Shown here piece after piece: positions 1 to 9,112 of a DNA stretch of 64,000 nucleotides. The notes under the pieces were generated by a model, which had not been told where the DNA came from, ran no database searches, and saw nothing but the letters and a program-made list of their open reading frames with translations. The position numbers and the translations under genes were made by a program. Source of the stretch: Paraburkholderia sp041321145 (lineage in GTDB: Bacteria; Pseudomonadota; Gammaproteobacteria; Burkholderiales; Burkholderiaceae); NCBI RefSeq assembly GCF_041321145.1, contig NZ_JBGGWA010000002.1, positions 682,001 through 746,000 of the forward strand, in the 5' to 3' direction. Position 1 is the first letter of the stretch; every line of letters starts with the position of its first letter.

Positions 1-27
1 ATGCGTCGTGCGGGCCTGACCCAGGCG

Positions 28-1146
28 TCAAACCAGTACGAGGTTATCGCGATGGATTAACTCGGGCTCCAGCATGTAGCCGAGCACCGACTCGATCTCG
101 CCGCTCGGACGCCGCTGGATCAGCTTGGTTTCCGCGCTGCTGTAATTCGTCAGTCCGCGCGCAACTTCACGCCCTGCCGGACTCAGGCACGCGATCACTT
201 CGCCGCGCGCAAACGCGCCCTGCACGCCAACAATACCGATCGGCAGCAAGCTCTTGCCGCCTTCGGTCAATTTCTCGACCGCGCCGTCGTCGATCACGAC
301 GTGCCCGCGCACTTGCAGGTGATCGGCCATCCATTGCTTACGCGCCGCCATCCGCGCGGTGCGTGCGATCAACTGCGTGCCGATCGCTTCGCCCGAGGCG
401 AGCCGTGACAATACGTCTGCTTCGCGACCGCTCGCGATCACGGTATTGGCGCCGCTGTGAGCCGCGCGTTTGGCGGCGAGAATCTTGGTCAGCATGCCGC
501 CGCGGCCGAGGCTCGAACCCGCGCCGCCCGCCATCGCTTCGAGCTCCGGCGCACCGGCATCGGCCTGCTGGACGAGCGTGGCGTTCGGGTCCTTACGCGG
601 GTCGGCAGTGAAAAGACCTTGCTGATCGGTCAGGATGACAAGCGCATCCCCTTCGATCAGGTTCGCGACCAATGCACCCAGCGTGTCGTTGTCGCCGAAC
701 TTGATTTCGTCGGTCACCACCGTGTCGTTCTCGTTGATGATCGGCACGACGCCCAATCGCAGCAGCGTCAGCAAGGTGGAACGCGCGTTCAGATAGCGTT
801 CGCGATCGGCCAGATCGGCGTGGGTCAGCAGGATCTGTGCAGTCTGGATCGAATGCTCGGCAAAGCGGCTTTCGTAAACCTGTGCGAGGCCCATTTGACC
901 GACAGCCGCGGCCGCCTGCAATTCGTCGATTTCGCGTGGCCGCCTGGTCCAACCGAGCCGCTGCATTCCTTCAGCGATGGCGCCCGAACTGACCAGCACC
1001 ACTTCCTTGCCTTGCGCGCGCAGTGCGGCAATCTGCGCGGCCCAACGGCCGATCGCAGCATGATCGAGGCCGCGCCCGTCATTCGTGACGAGGCTCGAAC
1101 CGACTTTCACTACCAATCGCCGTGAATCTGCGATGACGGAACGCAT
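28..1146 (-). CDS. proB: Glutamate 5-kinase
   Basis: First step of proline synthesis: ATP-dependent phosphorylation of glutamate to glutamyl 5-phosphate in the cytosol. The 372-residue product has the amino-acid-kinase start VVKVGSSLV (about residues 12-20) and the substrate loop NENDTVVTDE, followed by a C-terminal PUA domain (about 280-360), so it is the long ProB form. I place the start at 1146 (MRSVIADSRR); an upstream in-frame start at 1179 would add 11 unconserved-looking residues. It lies 69 bases after obgE on the same strand, so the two are probably co-transcribed, an order common in Burkholderiaceae. Confidence 0.96.
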   Translation of the reverse strand: MRSVIADSRRLVVKVGSSLVTNDGRGLDHAAIGRWAAQIAALRAQGKEVVLVSSGAIAEGMQRLGWTRRPREIDELQAAAAVGQMGLAQVYESRFAEHSIQTAQILLTHADLADRERYLNARSTLLTLLRLGVVPIINENDTVVTDEIKFGDNDTLGALVANLIEGDALVILTDQQGLFTADPRKDPNATLVQQADAGAPELEAMAGGAGSSLGRGGMLTKILAAKRAAHSGANTVIASGREADVLSRLASGEAIGTQLIARTARMAARKQWMADHLQVRGHVVIDDGAVEKLTEGGKSLLPIGIVGVQGAFARGEVIACLSPAGREVARGLTNYSSAETKLIQRRPSGEIESVLGYMLEPELIHRDNLVLV

Positions 1147-1215
1147 TGTGCGCGGTCTCCAAGATGACGCGTGATGCATGCCGGCAGCCCTCGCAGGTGC
1201 CGGCGCTCAGGCTTG

Positions 1216-2340
1216 TTACTCCTGCGGGTCGACGCTGGCGTCGTCCGAAGCAGCGGCCGGCGCTTCCGGCTTTTCGCGGAAACGCACGTCAGCTGCAAGA
1301 TCTTCGGCTTCAGCCGCGCGCTGCGCGTCCGAATGCGCGGCGATGTGATCGAACACCGCGTAGCAAAGGTTTTCACAACCCTGGCCCGTCAGCGCCGAGA
1401 TTTCGAACACCGGACCGTCCCAGCCGAAGCCTTCGGTGAATGCCGCGACGCGTGCTTCGCGCTCGTCTTCGGGCACCATGTCGAGCTTGTTCAGCACGAG
1501 CCAGCGGGTCTTCTCATACAGCAGTTCGTCGTACTTGCGCAGCTCGTTGACGATTGCCTTGGCTTCCGCGACCGGATCGACGGCGTCGTCGAACGGTGCG
1601 AGGTCGACGATATGCAGCAGCAAGCCGGTGCGCTGCAAGTGACGCAGGAACTGGTGACCGAGACCGGCGCCTTCCGCCGCGCCTTCGATCAAACCGGGAA
1701 TGTCGGCGATCACGAAGCTGCGGCTCGGCCCGACGCGCACCACACCGAGATTCGGCGCCAGCGTGGTAAACGGGTAATCGGCGATCTTCGGTTTCGCGTT
1801 CGATACCGACGCGATGAAGGTCGACTTGCCGGCATTCGGCATACCGAGCAGACCGACGTCCGCCAGCACCTTCAATTCGAGGCGCACCATGCGGCGCTCG
1901 CCGGGCTTGCCGTCGGTTTTCTGGCGCGGCGCGCGGTTCGTACTGGATTTGAAATGCAGGTTACCGAGACCACCCGCGCCGCCTTGCGCGATTTGCACGC
2001 TCTGGTTGTGCTCGGTCAGATCGGCGATCAGCTCGCCGGTTTCCATATCGGTGATGGTCGTGCCGACCGGCATGCGCAGCGTGATATCGTCGCCGCCCTT
2101 GCCGTAGCAGTCCGCGCCGCGGCCGTTTTCGCCGTTGCGCGCCAAATGTTTTTTCGCATAGCGGTAGTCGATCAGCGTATTGATGTTGCGGTCTGCAACC
2201 GCGATCACGCTGCCGCCCCGGCCGCCGTCGCCGCCATCCGGGCCGCCGAACGGAACGAATTTCTCGCGGCGCATCGACGCGCTGCCATCCCCTCCGTCGC
2301 CGGCGATGACTTCAATCCTCGCTTCGTCAATGAACTTCAT
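1216..2340 (-). CDS. obgE: Obg family GTPase (ObgE/CgtA)
   Basis: Essential ribosome-associated GTPase acting in 50S maturation and stress control. The 374-residue protein starts with the glycine-rich Obg fold (GGDGGRGGSV, about residues 1-158). The G domain follows, with Walker A GMPNAGKST (about residue 166), switch DIPGLIEGA and the G4 motif NKLD. The acidic Ala/Glu-rich tail is typical of the family. It lies downstream of rplU-rpmA in the usual rplU-rpmA-obgE order, but a strong terminator at 2509-2540 separates them, so obgE-proB probably has its own promoter within about 2341-2500, or depends on readthrough. I did not find a convincing -35/-10 pair there. Confidence 0.97.
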   Translation of the reverse strand: MKFIDEARIEVIAGDGGDGSASMRREKFVPFGGPDGGDGGRGGSVIAVADRNINTLIDYRYAKKHLARNGENGRGADCYGKGGDDITLRMPVGTTITDMETGELIADLTEHNQSVQIAQGGAGGLGNLHFKSSTNRAPRQKTDGKPGERRMVRLELKVLADVGLLGMPNAGKSTFIASVSNAKPKIADYPFTTLAPNLGVVRVGPSRSFVIADIPGLIEGAAEGAGLGHQFLRHLQRTGLLLHIVDLAPFDDAVDPVAEAKAIVNELRKYDELLYEKTRWLVLNKLDMVPEDEREARVAAFTEGFGWDGPVFEISALTGQGCENLCYAVFDHIAAHSDAQRAAEAEDLAADVRFREKPEAPAAASDDASVDPQE

Positions 2341-2506
2341 GCGTAACTCCGTCCCGTGGTGTGCTGCTAGATGGTGCTGCTTGGGTTGATGCTTTCAGAT
2401 ACTGCTATTTTGCCGCGCCCGCCGTGCGGTGAGCAATCAGCCGAGCGGCGAGATGCGCCGGCATGGCCATTCACTCCGCTAATTCTTCGAGCAAAAAGCG
2501 CCGCAA

Positions 2507-2540
2507 TAAAAAAGGCCCCGCTAACTCCGCGGGGCCTTTT
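2507..2540 (-). terminator. Intrinsic terminator of rplU-rpmA
   Basis: An 8-bp perfect GC stem (2514-2521 with 2529-2536) has a 7-base loop. An A-run at 2507-2513 becomes a U-run on the minus-strand transcript, and a T-run at 2537-2541 lies on the other side, so it could work in both directions. It lies 30 bases past the rpmA stop. Confidence 0.88.
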
Positions 2541-2570
2541 TCCGGTCCTGAAGCCCGTGCCTGATTAAAC

Positions 2571-2834
2571 TCAGACTGCTGCCGGGACGACGTTGACCAT
2601 GTGCTTCTTCGCTGCGCCCTTCGTCGAGAAATTGACGTGGCCGTCTGTCAGCGCGAACAAGGTGTGATCCTTGCCGATACCGACGTTTTCGCCCGGGTGC
2701 ATGCGCGTGCCACGTTGACGCACGATGATGCCGCCAGCGTTGATGGCCTGACCGCCGTAAACCTTCACGCCGAGACGCTTCGATTCAGAGTCGCGGCCGT
2801 TCCGGGATGATCCGCCTGCCTTTTTGTGTGCCAT
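2571..2834 (-). CDS. rpmA: 50S ribosomal protein L27
   Basis: L27 sits near the peptidyl transferase centre of the large subunit. The 87-residue product begins MAHKKAGGSSRNGRDS, the invariant L27 N-terminus, and carries GGIIVRQRGT. Its length matches the family. It follows rplU by 25 bases, and both are served by the promoter at 3226-3254. Confidence 0.98.
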   Translation of the reverse strand: MAHKKAGGSSRNGRDSESKRLGVKVYGGQAINAGGIIVRQRGTRMHPGENVGIGKDHTLFALTDGHVNFSTKGAAKKHMVNVVPAAV

Positions 2835-2859
2835 TTGATTTGCTCCTTAACCGTTGCGC

Positions 2860-3171
2860 TTACGCGTTGATCGCGTCGATGCGCAGTTCGGTATAGTTCT
2901 GGCGGTGGCCGCCATGCTTCTGGTAGTGCTTCCGGCGACGCATCTTGAAGATGGTCACTTTTGCGTGACGACCTTGCGACACGACGGTAGCCTTGACGGA
3001 AGCCCCACTGACCAGCGGCGTACCGAACTTAATCGATTCGCCTTCGCCCACTGCGAGAACCTGGTCGAGCGTGATTTCAGCGTCAATGTCTGCCGGTATC
3101 TGTTCTACTTTAAGTTTTTCGCCGACGGCAACTTTATACTGCTTGCCACCGGTTTTTATGACCGCGTACAT
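2860..3171 (-). CDS. rplU: 50S ribosomal protein L21
   Basis: L21 binds 23S rRNA in the large subunit. The start is set at 3171 (MYAVIKTGGKQYKV), giving 103 residues, the standard length; the extra 30 codons open upstream contain the promoter and are not coding. It ends with the typical basic MRRRKHYQKHGGHRQ segment. A consensus sigma-70 promoter lies 55 bases upstream, as expected for a growth-rate-controlled ribosomal operon. Confidence 0.98.
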   Translation of the reverse strand: MYAVIKTGGKQYKVAVGEKLKVEQIPADIDAEITLDQVLAVGEGESIKFGTPLVSGASVKATVVSQGRHAKVTIFKMRRRKHYQKHGGHRQNYTELRIDAINA

Positions 3172-3225
3172 TGAGAACCTCACTCTGTGTTCATTTTTTC
3201 CACGCACCGCGCGCGGAAACCCGTG

Positions 3226-3254
3226 ATTATACATAGAGTTAGCTACCCGGTCAA
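3226..3254 (-). promoter_or_regulatory. sigma-70 promoter of rplU-rpmA
   Basis: On the minus strand TTGACC (3254-3249) and a perfect TATAAT (3231-3226) are separated by exactly 17 bases. The predicted 5' end is near 3219, giving a leader of about 48 bases before the rplU start. Confidence 0.88.
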
Positions 3255-3410
3255 AACTCATTGAGCGTCACCGCGCGAACCGCCCGGCACCTCGCCGGCC
3301 AGCCGCGGCTCGCGGTCCTGCTGCGACCTCCATCGCGCCAGACCGCGGCCTGCGGCCCGGAACTGCCGCGATTCGCCTTATAATTCGCGGCACTACCCAA
3401 CACAGCCATC

Positions 3411-4403
3411 ATGTCGTCGACTGCCACTCCCTCCCCCAACGCCGCCAGCCTGCTCGCTCCGATCGCCGAAGACATGCAGCAGGTCAATCGCGTCATACGG
3501 CAACGTCTGGCGTCCGACGTGATGCTGATCAACCAGATCTCCGAATACATCATCAGCGCCGGCGGCAAGCGGCTACGGCCCGCGCTGCTGTTGCTGGTGG
3601 CCGGCGCGCTGGGCGAGACCACCGGGCATCGGCACGAACTGGCCGCGGTGGTGGAATTCATCCACACGGCCACGCTGCTGCACGACGATGTAGTCGACGA
3701 ATCCGATCTGCGGCGCGGCCGCCAGACCGCCAACGCGCTGTTCGGCAATGCCGCGAGCGTCCTGGTCGGCGACTTCCTCTATTCACGCTCGTTCCAGATG
3801 ATGGTCGGCGTGGGCAAGATGCGTGTCATGGAAATCCTGTCGGAAGCGACCAACGTCATCTCCGAGGGCGAAGTCCTGCAGTTGCTGAACATGCACGACG
3901 CCGACGTAGGCGAAGCGCGCTACATGCAGGTGATCCGCTACAAGACCGCGAAGCTGTTCGAAGCCGCCGCCCAACTCGGCGCGGTGCTGGCCGGTTCGGA
4001 TGCAAAGATCGAAGAGGCCGCAGCGGAATTCGGCCGCCGCATCGGCACCGCGTTCCAGATCATGGACGACTGGCTCGACTACACGGGCACGGCTGAATCG
4101 ATGGGCAAGAACGCCGGCGACGATCTGCGCGAAGGCAAACCCACGCTCCCGCTGATCTATCTGATCGAACGCGGTACGCCGGAACAATCGGCGCTGGCGC
4201 GGGAAGCCATCGAGCACGGCGGCACGGACCGTTTCGACACGATTTTCGAAGCCATCACGCGTTCCGGCGCGCTGGATCACACGCTCGAATGCGCGAAGCA
4301 GGAAGCGCTGGCAGCGGCTGCAGCAATTTCTTCATTTCCCGATTCCATTTTCAAAGATAGCCTGCTAGAATTATGTTCTTACTCGACGGCAAGGCAGTCT
4401 TAA
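3411..4403 (+). CDS. ispB: Octaprenyl diphosphate synthase (trans polyprenyl synthase)
   Basis: Elongates farnesyl diphosphate with isopentenyl units to make the ubiquinone side chain. The 330-residue all-helical protein has the first aspartate-rich motif DDVVD (about residue 90) followed by RRG, and the second, DDWLD (about residue 219), the Mg/diphosphate-binding pair of trans-prenyltransferases. The GGKRLRP motif is near residue 50. It is divergent from rplU across 240 bases; a TATAAT at 3379-3384 lies 27 bases before the ATG but has no good -35. A tRNA-Pro gene follows 38 bases after the stop. coq7, in the same pathway, lies at the other end of the window. Confidence 0.95.
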   Translation: MSSTATPSPNAASLLAPIAEDMQQVNRVIRQRLASDVMLINQISEYIISAGGKRLRPALLLLVAGALGETTGHRHELAAVVEFIHTATLLHDDVVDESDLRRGRQTANALFGNAASVLVGDFLYSRSFQMMVGVGKMRVMEILSEATNVISEGEVLQLLNMHDADVGEARYMQVIRYKTAKLFEAAAQLGAVLAGSDAKIEEAAAEFGRRIGTAFQIMDDWLDYTGTAESMGKNAGDDLREGKPTLPLIYLIERGTPEQSALAREAIEHGGTDRFDTIFEAITRSGALDHTLECAKQEALAAAAAISSFPDSIFKDSLLELCSYSTARQS

Positions 4404-4441
4404 ACGGGACTGAAACACCGTAAGAGTCCAGCAGTACAAAT

Positions 4442-4518
4442 CGGGGTGTAGCTTAGCCTGGTAGAGCGCTACGTTCGGGACGTAGAGGCCGGAGGTTCGA
4501 ATCCTCTCACCCCGACCA
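4442..4518 (+). tRNA. tRNA-Pro (anticodon CGG)
   Basis: A 77-base cloverleaf. The acceptor arm CGGGGTG pairs with CACCCCG at the 3' end, and CCA is encoded. The anticodon stem CTACG/CGTAG holds the loop TTCGGGA, so the anticodon is CGG (reads CCG) with G37. The T-arm GAGGTTCGAATCCTC is intact. It lies 38 bases after ispB and directly precedes the T6SS region. Confidence 0.97.
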
Positions 4519-4544
4519 GATTTTCCTTGTTCGTTCAAGGCTCG

Positions 4545-4576
4545 AAAAACCGCCCAGCTTGCTTGGCGGTTTTTTG
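4545..4576 (+). terminator. Intrinsic terminator after tRNA-Pro
   Basis: The stem ACCGCC (4549-4554) / GGCGGT (4565-4570) is flanked by an A-run at 4545-4549 and a T-run to 4575, with a 10-base loop. It should end the ispB-tRNA transcript and insulate the following region. Confidence 0.85.
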
Positions 4577-5288
4577 CTTTGGGTCGCGATTTTTTGCCTG
4601 GTTTTGCAACACGGGCCATCACAGCCAGTCGGTCGACTGGCGCCCCGACCGCACTACGAGCCTTCACGAATTCACGGCGGCCGGTTGCGGTGCGATTCAG
4701 CGGTCTTGTCGGCTCCTCAAACGCGCACCATCTGATCCAGCCACCGCCTCACGCTGAACACGTACCGCAAATCTCACGCAGCAACCACACATCTGAACGC
4801 CAACGCAAAAAAGCGTAGGGCACAGTTCGCTCACCCTGATGCCCACCACCCACGTCCGGCGAGCCAGATAAAACTCATCCCAATATTAGGTCTTAGCTCC
4901 TTTAATCGCGTCGCATTGAATATCCCTGTCAGGCTATGTTTAATCTATCTTAATATCTATTCCTAAATTCTTTTATAAAAATCAAAAATCGACTTGCCAT
5001 ATGGATAACGCCGGAATAACATCTGGCCCTAGAGAATCACATGCACCATATATTTCGTGATCCTCATGAAACGATTGACCTGTCCGCACACGTCCCGAGC
5101 AGCCTGAATAGAGAGCACGGAGCAGCGACCAGCATGCATCGACGGTCAATTCCTATGCACTCTTAAAGAAACGCGGTCAATTGAGAAAATTTGAGAATTA
5201 TCCGAACAATTCCTACTAATTAGAGCCGGAATTAAGATTAACTCATCGCAATTCAAAACCGAATTATTCAGCACCGATATATCTGGGC
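4577..5288 (+). other. AT-rich gene-free region upstream of the T6SS locus
   Basis: About 710 bases without a credible gene. The first part (to about 4850) has ordinary high GC, but 4870-5288 is strikingly AT-rich compared with all neighbours. It contains short direct repeats: CGGTCAATT at 5143-5151 and 5174-5182 (31 bases apart), TTGAGAA at 5181-5187 and 5191-5197 (10 apart), and CAATTCCTA at 5147-5155 and 5207-5215 (60 apart). This is the only room for the promoter of the T6SS operon; no convincing sigma-54 (GG-N10-GC) or sigma-70 pair was found by eye. The AT-richness would suit binding by an H-NS-type silencer (inference). Confidence 0.6.
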
Positions 5289-6368
5289 ATGAATTTGATT
5301 AATACCGCTCTAGCCAATCCAATCGGGTTCAAAGATCTTGAACGCCCGTGCGGCATCGATCTGGAATACGACGCCGCGTTCATAGCATTGCAGCAAGCGG
5401 CAATCGGTAGTCGCGAACAGCAATTTGGCGAGGCCGTGATACCCGCGGTCACCCCGGACTGGCCACACGTCGCCGCATTGGCGCTCGAACTGCTGGCACG
5501 CAGCATCGACTTGCGAATCATCGCGCTGCTGGCGCTTGCCTGGACGGAAATGGACGGCCTCGCCGGCTATGCGAAGGGCCTCACATTAGCTGCCGACGTA
5601 CTCGATCAGCACTGGGAGCACGCCCATCCACAACTCGAGGTCGGCGGCGAATTCGATCCCCTGCCACGGCTCAATGCGATTGCGGCGCTAACTGACAGGC
5701 AGGCGCTTGGCCGCAGCGCTCGCAGTGCCGCGCTGCTGCACTGGCGGCTCGGCCCGCTATCCTTGCGCGATGCCGCCGCGATTCTGGAAGGCAGCCTGCC
5801 AGCCGTCGCGAGCGACGTCCCGGCAACGGGCGCCAGTCTGCAAGCGGAACTGCGCGCGGCGCTCAGCGCCGCGCGCGAGGACGCCATGGTCGTTCATCAA
5901 CTGCTCGTTGCAATCGAGCGCATCGACCAGCAGATCTCCGTGCACCTCGACGCCTCGTGGGTCCCCGACCCAAGCGCAGTGAAGAGCCCGCTAAGTGTTG
6001 TGTATCAGGCGATCAGTGAGCCGGCGCTAGCGCGCGTCGCGTCAGCGGCGCGCGGTCCTGAATCGTCATCGCCGCAAATGATGGAGCCGAGCGCATCGGT
6101 CAAACGGGGCGCCGACCGTCATGAAGTCTCTGCCACGTCCCTGTCGATAAGGTCGCGCGAAGACGTCGTGCTAGCGCTTGAAAAAGCGTGCGCCTATCTG
6201 GAACGCGCAGAGCCGGGCCATCCCGCGCCCTTTTTGCTCCGCCGCGTCCAACGGCTGATGCATATGAATTTCTACGAAATCGTGCGCGACATGGCGCCCA
6301 CCGCATTGCCGCAGATCGATGTTCTGGCCGGCCACGCGGAGCAGCTATCAGGTATCGCGAACAACTAA
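5289..6368 (+). CDS. tssA: T6SS protein TssA (ImpA-type)
   Basis: TssA proteins organise baseplate and sheath assembly. The 359-residue product has the ImpA N-terminal domain signature (CGIDLEYDAAF near residue 20, and the WTEMDGLAGYAKGL segment) over about residues 15-130, then a variable linker. Its C-terminal part, RRVQRLMHMNFYEIVRDMAP, resembles the conserved end of the short TssA class. The start is the ATG at 5289; its Shine-Dalgarno sequence (TCTGGG) is weak. It is the first gene of the plus-strand T6SS operon, 49 bases before tssB. Confidence 0.87.
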   Translation: MNLINTALANPIGFKDLERPCGIDLEYDAAFIALQQAAIGSREQQFGEAVIPAVTPDWPHVAALALELLARSIDLRIIALLALAWTEMDGLAGYAKGLTLAADVLDQHWEHAHPQLEVGGEFDPLPRLNAIAALTDRQALGRSARSAALLHWRLGPLSLRDAAAILEGSLPAVASDVPATGASLQAELRAALSAAREDAMVVHQLLVAIERIDQQISVHLDASWVPDPSAVKSPLSVVYQAISEPALARVASAARGPESSSPQMMEPSASVKRGADRHEVSATSLSIRSREDVVLALEKACAYLERAEPGHPAPFLLRRVQRLMHMNFYEIVRDMAPTALPQIDVLAGHAEQLSGIANN

Positions 6369-6416
6369 GCCGGACTGCGGTATCCAACATCCCGCGATAA
6401 ACAATGGAGTGTCAGA

Positions 6417-6983
6417 TTGGTCAATTCGAAGGCATCGAAAGCAAAGGCAACCGGACAGAAGTTCATTGCCCGCAACCGCGCACCCCGCGTACAGATCGAG
6501 TACGACGTCGAAATCTACGGTAGCGAGCGCAAGGTCGAGATCCCGTTCGTGATGGGTGTCGTTGCCGATCTCGCAGGCAAGTCCACCAAGCCCCAGCCGG
6601 ACTTCGAAGCACGCAAATTCCTGGAATTCGACATCGACAATTTCGACGACCGGCTCAAATCGATCCAGCCGCGCGTCGCGCTTAACGTGCCGAACGACAT
6701 CTCCGGGGAAGGCATGCTGGCGGTCGATCTCACCTTCGAACGCATGGACGACTTCTCGCCTGCCAGCATCGCGAGACAAGTGCCGGCCCTCGATCAGTTG
6801 CTGCAAGCGCGTTCGCAGTTGTCGAACCTGCTCTCCTATATGGACGGCAAAAACGGCGCCGAAGAATTGATTACCCGGGCGTTGAAGGATCCAGCGCTTC
6901 TCAAAACCCTCGCTGGTCCACCCAAGGCCCTCGGGGCGCAAAGCGCCGATACCGCCGCAGACGAAACATCCAACACGCAGTAA
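6417..6983 (+). CDS. tssB: T6SS sheath small subunit TssB (VipA)
   Basis: TssB pairs with TssC to form the contractile sheath. The 188-residue protein carries the family core VQIEYDVEIYG, IPFVMGVVADL and the helix RSQLSNLLSYMDGKNGAE. The start is a TTG at 6417 with a good GGAG at 6406-6409; a nearby ATG at 6404 is out of frame. A Shine-Dalgarno plus TTG may tune it relative to tssC. It is followed by tssC after 48 bases. Confidence 0.95.
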   Translation: MVNSKASKAKATGQKFIARNRAPRVQIEYDVEIYGSERKVEIPFVMGVVADLAGKSTKPQPDFEARKFLEFDIDNFDDRLKSIQPRVALNVPNDISGEGMLAVDLTFERMDDFSPASIARQVPALDQLLQARSQLSNLLSYMDGKNGAEELITRALKDPALLKTLAGPPKALGAQSADTAADETSNTQ

Positions 6984-7031
6984 TTCCGCCGGCGCGAATG
7001 CCGTTCATCGAGAAACGTTCCCAAGACCGTT

Positions 7032-8540
7032 ATGAACTACGCAGAATCCATCGAGCAGCAATCAACCCGCATGCCGTTGTCCGCTGAAAATTTTTCGGCG
7101 GTGTTGATGAAACAATTCAATCCGCGCACCGAGCAAACCCAGGAAGCCATTGATGGCGCGGTCAGAACGCTCGCCTTGCAGGCACTGGAAAACGCGGTGG
7201 TCATCTCCAACGACGCCTACCAGACCATACAGACCATCATCGCCGAAATCGATCGCAAGCTGTCGCAGCAGATCAATACGATCATCCATGCCGAAGACTT
7301 CCAGCAACTCGAATCATCATGGCGCGGGCTGCACTACCTGGTAAACAACACCGAGACAGACGAGCTGCTGAAGATCCGCTGCATGCCGATCACGAAGACG
7401 GAACTGAGCCGCATGCTCAAGCGCTATAAAGGGGTCGCGTGGGATCAAAGTCCGCTCTTCAAGAAAGTCTACGAAGAAGAATACGGTCAGTTCGGCGGAG
7501 AACCGCTCGGCTGCCTGGTCGGCGACTACTATTTCGATCACAGTCCGCCCGATGTCGAAACGCTCGGCGAAATGGCGAAGATCGCCGCCGCCGCGCACTG
7601 CCCGTTTATCACCGGTGCATCGCCGGCGGTCATGCAAATGGAGTCGTGGCAAGAACTGTCGAACCCGCGCGATCTCACCAAAATCTTTCAGAACAGCGAA
7701 TACGCTGCATGGCGCCATCTGCGCGCGTCAGACGACTCCCGCTACCTGGGCCTTGCCATGCCGCGCTTTCTCGCTCGCCTGCCGTATAGCGTCCGCGCCA
7801 ACCCGGTTGATGCCTTCAACTTCGAGGAAGACACCGACGGCGCCAACCACCAGCGCTACGCGTGGATCAACTCCGCGTATGCGATGGCGACCAATATCAA
7901 CCGCTCGTTCAAACACTACGGCTGGTGCACGTCGATTCGCGGCGTCGAATCAGGCGGCGCGGTGCAGGATCTCCCCACCCATTCGTTTCCGACCGACGAC
8001 GGCGGCATCGACATGAAATGCCCGACCGAAATTGCGATCAGCGATCGGCGTGAGGCAGAACTGGCAAAAAACGGCTTCATGCCGTTCGTGCACCGCAAGA
8101 ACTCCAATTTCGCCGCTTTCATTGGCGCGCAGTCGTTGCAAAAGCCCGCCGAATACCACGACTCAACCGCTACAGACAACGCCAAACTGGCTGCGCGCCT
8201 GCCCTATCTGTTCGCGTGTTGCCGCTTCGCGCACTACCTCAAGTGCATCGTGCGCGACAAAGTCGGCTCGTTCAAGGAGCGCGGCGAAATGGAATCGTGG
8301 CTGAACCACTGGATCATGAATTACGTCGACGGCGACCCTGTCAACTCCTCGCAGGACACTAAATCGAGAAAGCCACTGGCGGCCGCGCACGTGGTGGTGG
8401 AGGATGCCGAAGACAATCCTGGCTATTACAGCGCGAAGTTTTTTTTGCGCCCACATTATCAATTAGAAGGGCTAACCGTCTCATTGAGACTGGTTTCGAA
8501 GCTGCCGGCGCTGAAGGACGGCGCCGCGTCAGCACAGTAG
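7032..8540 (+). CDS. tssC: T6SS sheath large subunit TssC (VipB)
   Basis: Large subunit of the contractile sheath around the Hcp tube. The 502-residue length is normal. Family hallmarks seen: IIAEIDRKLSQQ, ESSWRGLHYLV (about residue 95), GCLVGDYYFDH, the FMPFVHRKNSNFAAFIGAQSL stretch and the C-terminal RPHYQLEGLTVSLRLVSKLP. In systems with ClpV, the N-terminal helix of this subunit is the recycling signal; here no clpV gene lies in the locus. hcp follows 44 bases later. Confidence 0.97.
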   Translation: MNYAESIEQQSTRMPLSAENFSAVLMKQFNPRTEQTQEAIDGAVRTLALQALENAVVISNDAYQTIQTIIAEIDRKLSQQINTIIHAEDFQQLESSWRGLHYLVNNTETDELLKIRCMPITKTELSRMLKRYKGVAWDQSPLFKKVYEEEYGQFGGEPLGCLVGDYYFDHSPPDVETLGEMAKIAAAAHCPFITGASPAVMQMESWQELSNPRDLTKIFQNSEYAAWRHLRASDDSRYLGLAMPRFLARLPYSVRANPVDAFNFEEDTDGANHQRYAWINSAYAMATNINRSFKHYGWCTSIRGVESGGAVQDLPTHSFPTDDGGIDMKCPTEIAISDRREAELAKNGFMPFVHRKNSNFAAFIGAQSLQKPAEYHDSTATDNAKLAARLPYLFACCRFAHYLKCIVRDKVGSFKERGEMESWLNHWIMNYVDGDPVNSSQDTKSRKPLAAAHVVVEDAEDNPGYYSAKFFLRPHYQLEGLTVSLRLVSKLPALKDGAASAQ

Positions 8541-8584
8541 TTCTTTTGTCATCACCATCGCCCCAACCAACAGGAGCTTAAAAA

Positions 8585-9067
8585 ATGTCAGTAGATATGT
8601 ACATGCGAGTAGATGGCGTCACCGGTGAATCCAAGGACGCTAACCATAAAGGATGGATCGACATCCAGTCCTACTCGTGGGGCGCGGCGCAGCCTGGCAG
8701 CATGGCGACCGGCAGTGGCGGCGGCATTGGCAAAGTCAGTTTCAACGATCTGCTGATCGAAACCTTCATGGACAAGGCGGCGCCGGCGATCCTCAAGTTT
8801 TGCGCCAACGGCAAGCATTTGTCGAAGGTGGAAATCTCCGTGTGCAAGGCAGGGGGCTCACAAGTCGAATATCTGCGGATCACACTGTCGGAAGTCCTCG
8901 TGACGTCTGTTCAACAGGGCGCGGCGAAAGCTTCCGAGGCAGTCAAAGTCACCTACGCTTTCCAGGCCGCCAAGGTGAGGAAGCAGTACTGGGAGCAGAC
9001 CGACCAGGGCACGCGCGGCGGCGAAAGCGTGCTCGCCTGGGACATCAAGGAAAACCGCGAAGTTTAG
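8585..9067 (+). CDS. hcp: T6SS inner tube protein Hcp
   Basis: Hcp (TssD) hexamers stack into the tube that is fired from the cell, and small effectors can sit in the pore. The 160-residue protein has the core DMYMRVDGVTGESKD, GWIDIQSYSWGA and VSFNDLLIETFMDKAAP. A strong AGGAG lies 9 bases before the ATG, fitting high expression. A stable hairpin (9113-9149) lies 45 bases after the stop. Confidence 0.96.
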   Translation: MSVDMYMRVDGVTGESKDANHKGWIDIQSYSWGAAQPGSMATGSGGGIGKVSFNDLLIETFMDKAAPAILKFCANGKHLSKVEISVCKAGGSQVEYLRITLSEVLVTSVQQGAAKASEAVKVTYAFQAAKVRKQYWEQTDQGTRGGESVLAWDIKENREV

Positions 9068-9112
9068 GCGTCCGTTCACCCTGCCCATTCGCCCCGCTTC
9101 ACGCTTGACCGA

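Noticed and set aside
1171..2346. 391-codon plus-strand frame opposite obgE
   Set aside because: Antisense shadow of a certain gene; no recognisable domain.
4527..4818. Two short plus-strand frames after tRNA-Pro
   Set aside because: They begin in the terminator region, have no ribosome-binding site and no recognisable domain.
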